From Pseudomonadota bacterium (lineage in GTDB: Bacteria > Pseudomonadota > Gammaproteobacteria > Burkholderiales > JABEVD01), in the NCBI GenBank assembly GCA_021802545.1, contig JAJZRS010000008.1:1-64000 (forward strand): DNA of 64,000 nt, read 5' to 3'. The notes under the pieces were generated by a model. It had not been told where the DNA came from, did no database searches, and saw only the letters and a list, made by a program, of their open reading frames with translations. This document shows, in pieces, positions 63,945-64,000 of the stretch (within the stretch, counting starts at the first letter, position 1; each line of letters starts with the position of its first letter). The position numbers and the translations under genes are program-made.

Positions 63945-64000
63945 TTTAGTTCAACATTTTTTGCGAATCCATTTAATTTAATTATATATTTGTTTTTAAA

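Noticed and set aside
1..64000. CRISPR arrays, tRNA or rRNA genes
   Set aside because: No regularly spaced repeats, no cloverleaf with TTCRANY arms and no conserved rRNA stretches were seen while reading the window; the only structural RNA found is 4.5S RNA.

Overview
This 64 kb window is almost certainly chromosome of a betaproteobacterium, most likely a Nitrosomonadales-type respiratory organism (Gallionella/Sulfuricella-like). The evidence is a petABC bc1 operon, an anaerobic coproporphyrinogen dehydrogenase beside an Fe-S FNR regulator, a DUF3034 outer-membrane protein, DUF3240 inside a heavy-metal RND operon, and the dnaX-ybaB-recR block near the 4.5S RNA. The lineage call is inference; the gene content is read directly. 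No tRNA, rRNA or CRISPR array was seen.

Region 1 (1-6929) is an AT-richer accessory island. It opens with the end of an IS3-family element inserted into a gene fragment. That fragment is followed by a clear integron attC site, so it is a former gene cassette. Next come the severed N-terminus of a DUF4011 helicase and a frameshifted tniQ gene. Two different sets of Tn7-like transposon ends follow. An outer pair carries GTTACG-type repeats (about 1261-1311 and 6843-6910). An inner pair carries CGACAGACTTTATT-type repeats (2338-2383 and 6604-6751), and a third, directly repeated copy of the inner right end (2188-2336) abuts the inner left end. Between the inner ends lies a two-gene module: a 397-aa ATPase with a winged helix, translationally coupled to a 956-aa ATPase-winged helix-TPR protein. 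It has its own strong sigma70 promoter and an overlapping inverted repeat. No transposase is present. This module is the best candidate in the window for an undescribed (possibly defence or conflict) system.

Region 2 (6930-14506) holds amtB, whose 3' end abuts the island, and a divergent efflux operon (periplasmic adaptor, CzcA-like pump, DUF3240, TolC-like protein) plus a cyclic-nucleotide-binding protein. A perfect NtrC-type palindrome lies between them, exactly in the -35/-10 spacer of the efflux promoter.

Region 3 (14507-33219) is housekeeping and metabolism: peroxiredoxin, DUF302, a transaldolase-glucan phosphorylase-ygfZ-mtnA operon, rluB-recR-ybaB-dnaX-pagL, 4.5S RNA, fumarase, acetyl-CoA synthetase, a GNAT enzyme, two unknown small proteins, a membrane-anchored methyltransferase, purU, and petABC.

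Region 4 (33220-47700) carries trhP, a chemoreceptor with a PAS domain and a periplasmic CxxCH haem motif, a DUF4010 membrane protein, and a QseBC-like two-component pair. It continues with a five-gene operon (TPR, SDR, haem-oxygenase-like diiron enzyme, AMP ligase, thermostable-hemolysin family) that looks like an uncharacterised acyl-metabolite pathway. A hydroxyacid dehydrogenase, a fatty-acid desaturase, a DUF3034 protein behind a perfect FNR box, and a 54-aa membrane protein complete it.

Region 5 (47700-64000) carries an M16C protease, sbcB, cytochrome b561, DUF2934, fnr, hemN, a YlqF-type GTPase, pepN, DUF3293, a methyltransferase, mutL (endonuclease-type), miaA, a PilZ protein and xseA. 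Most of these are tightly packed, often overlapping by 1-8 bases.
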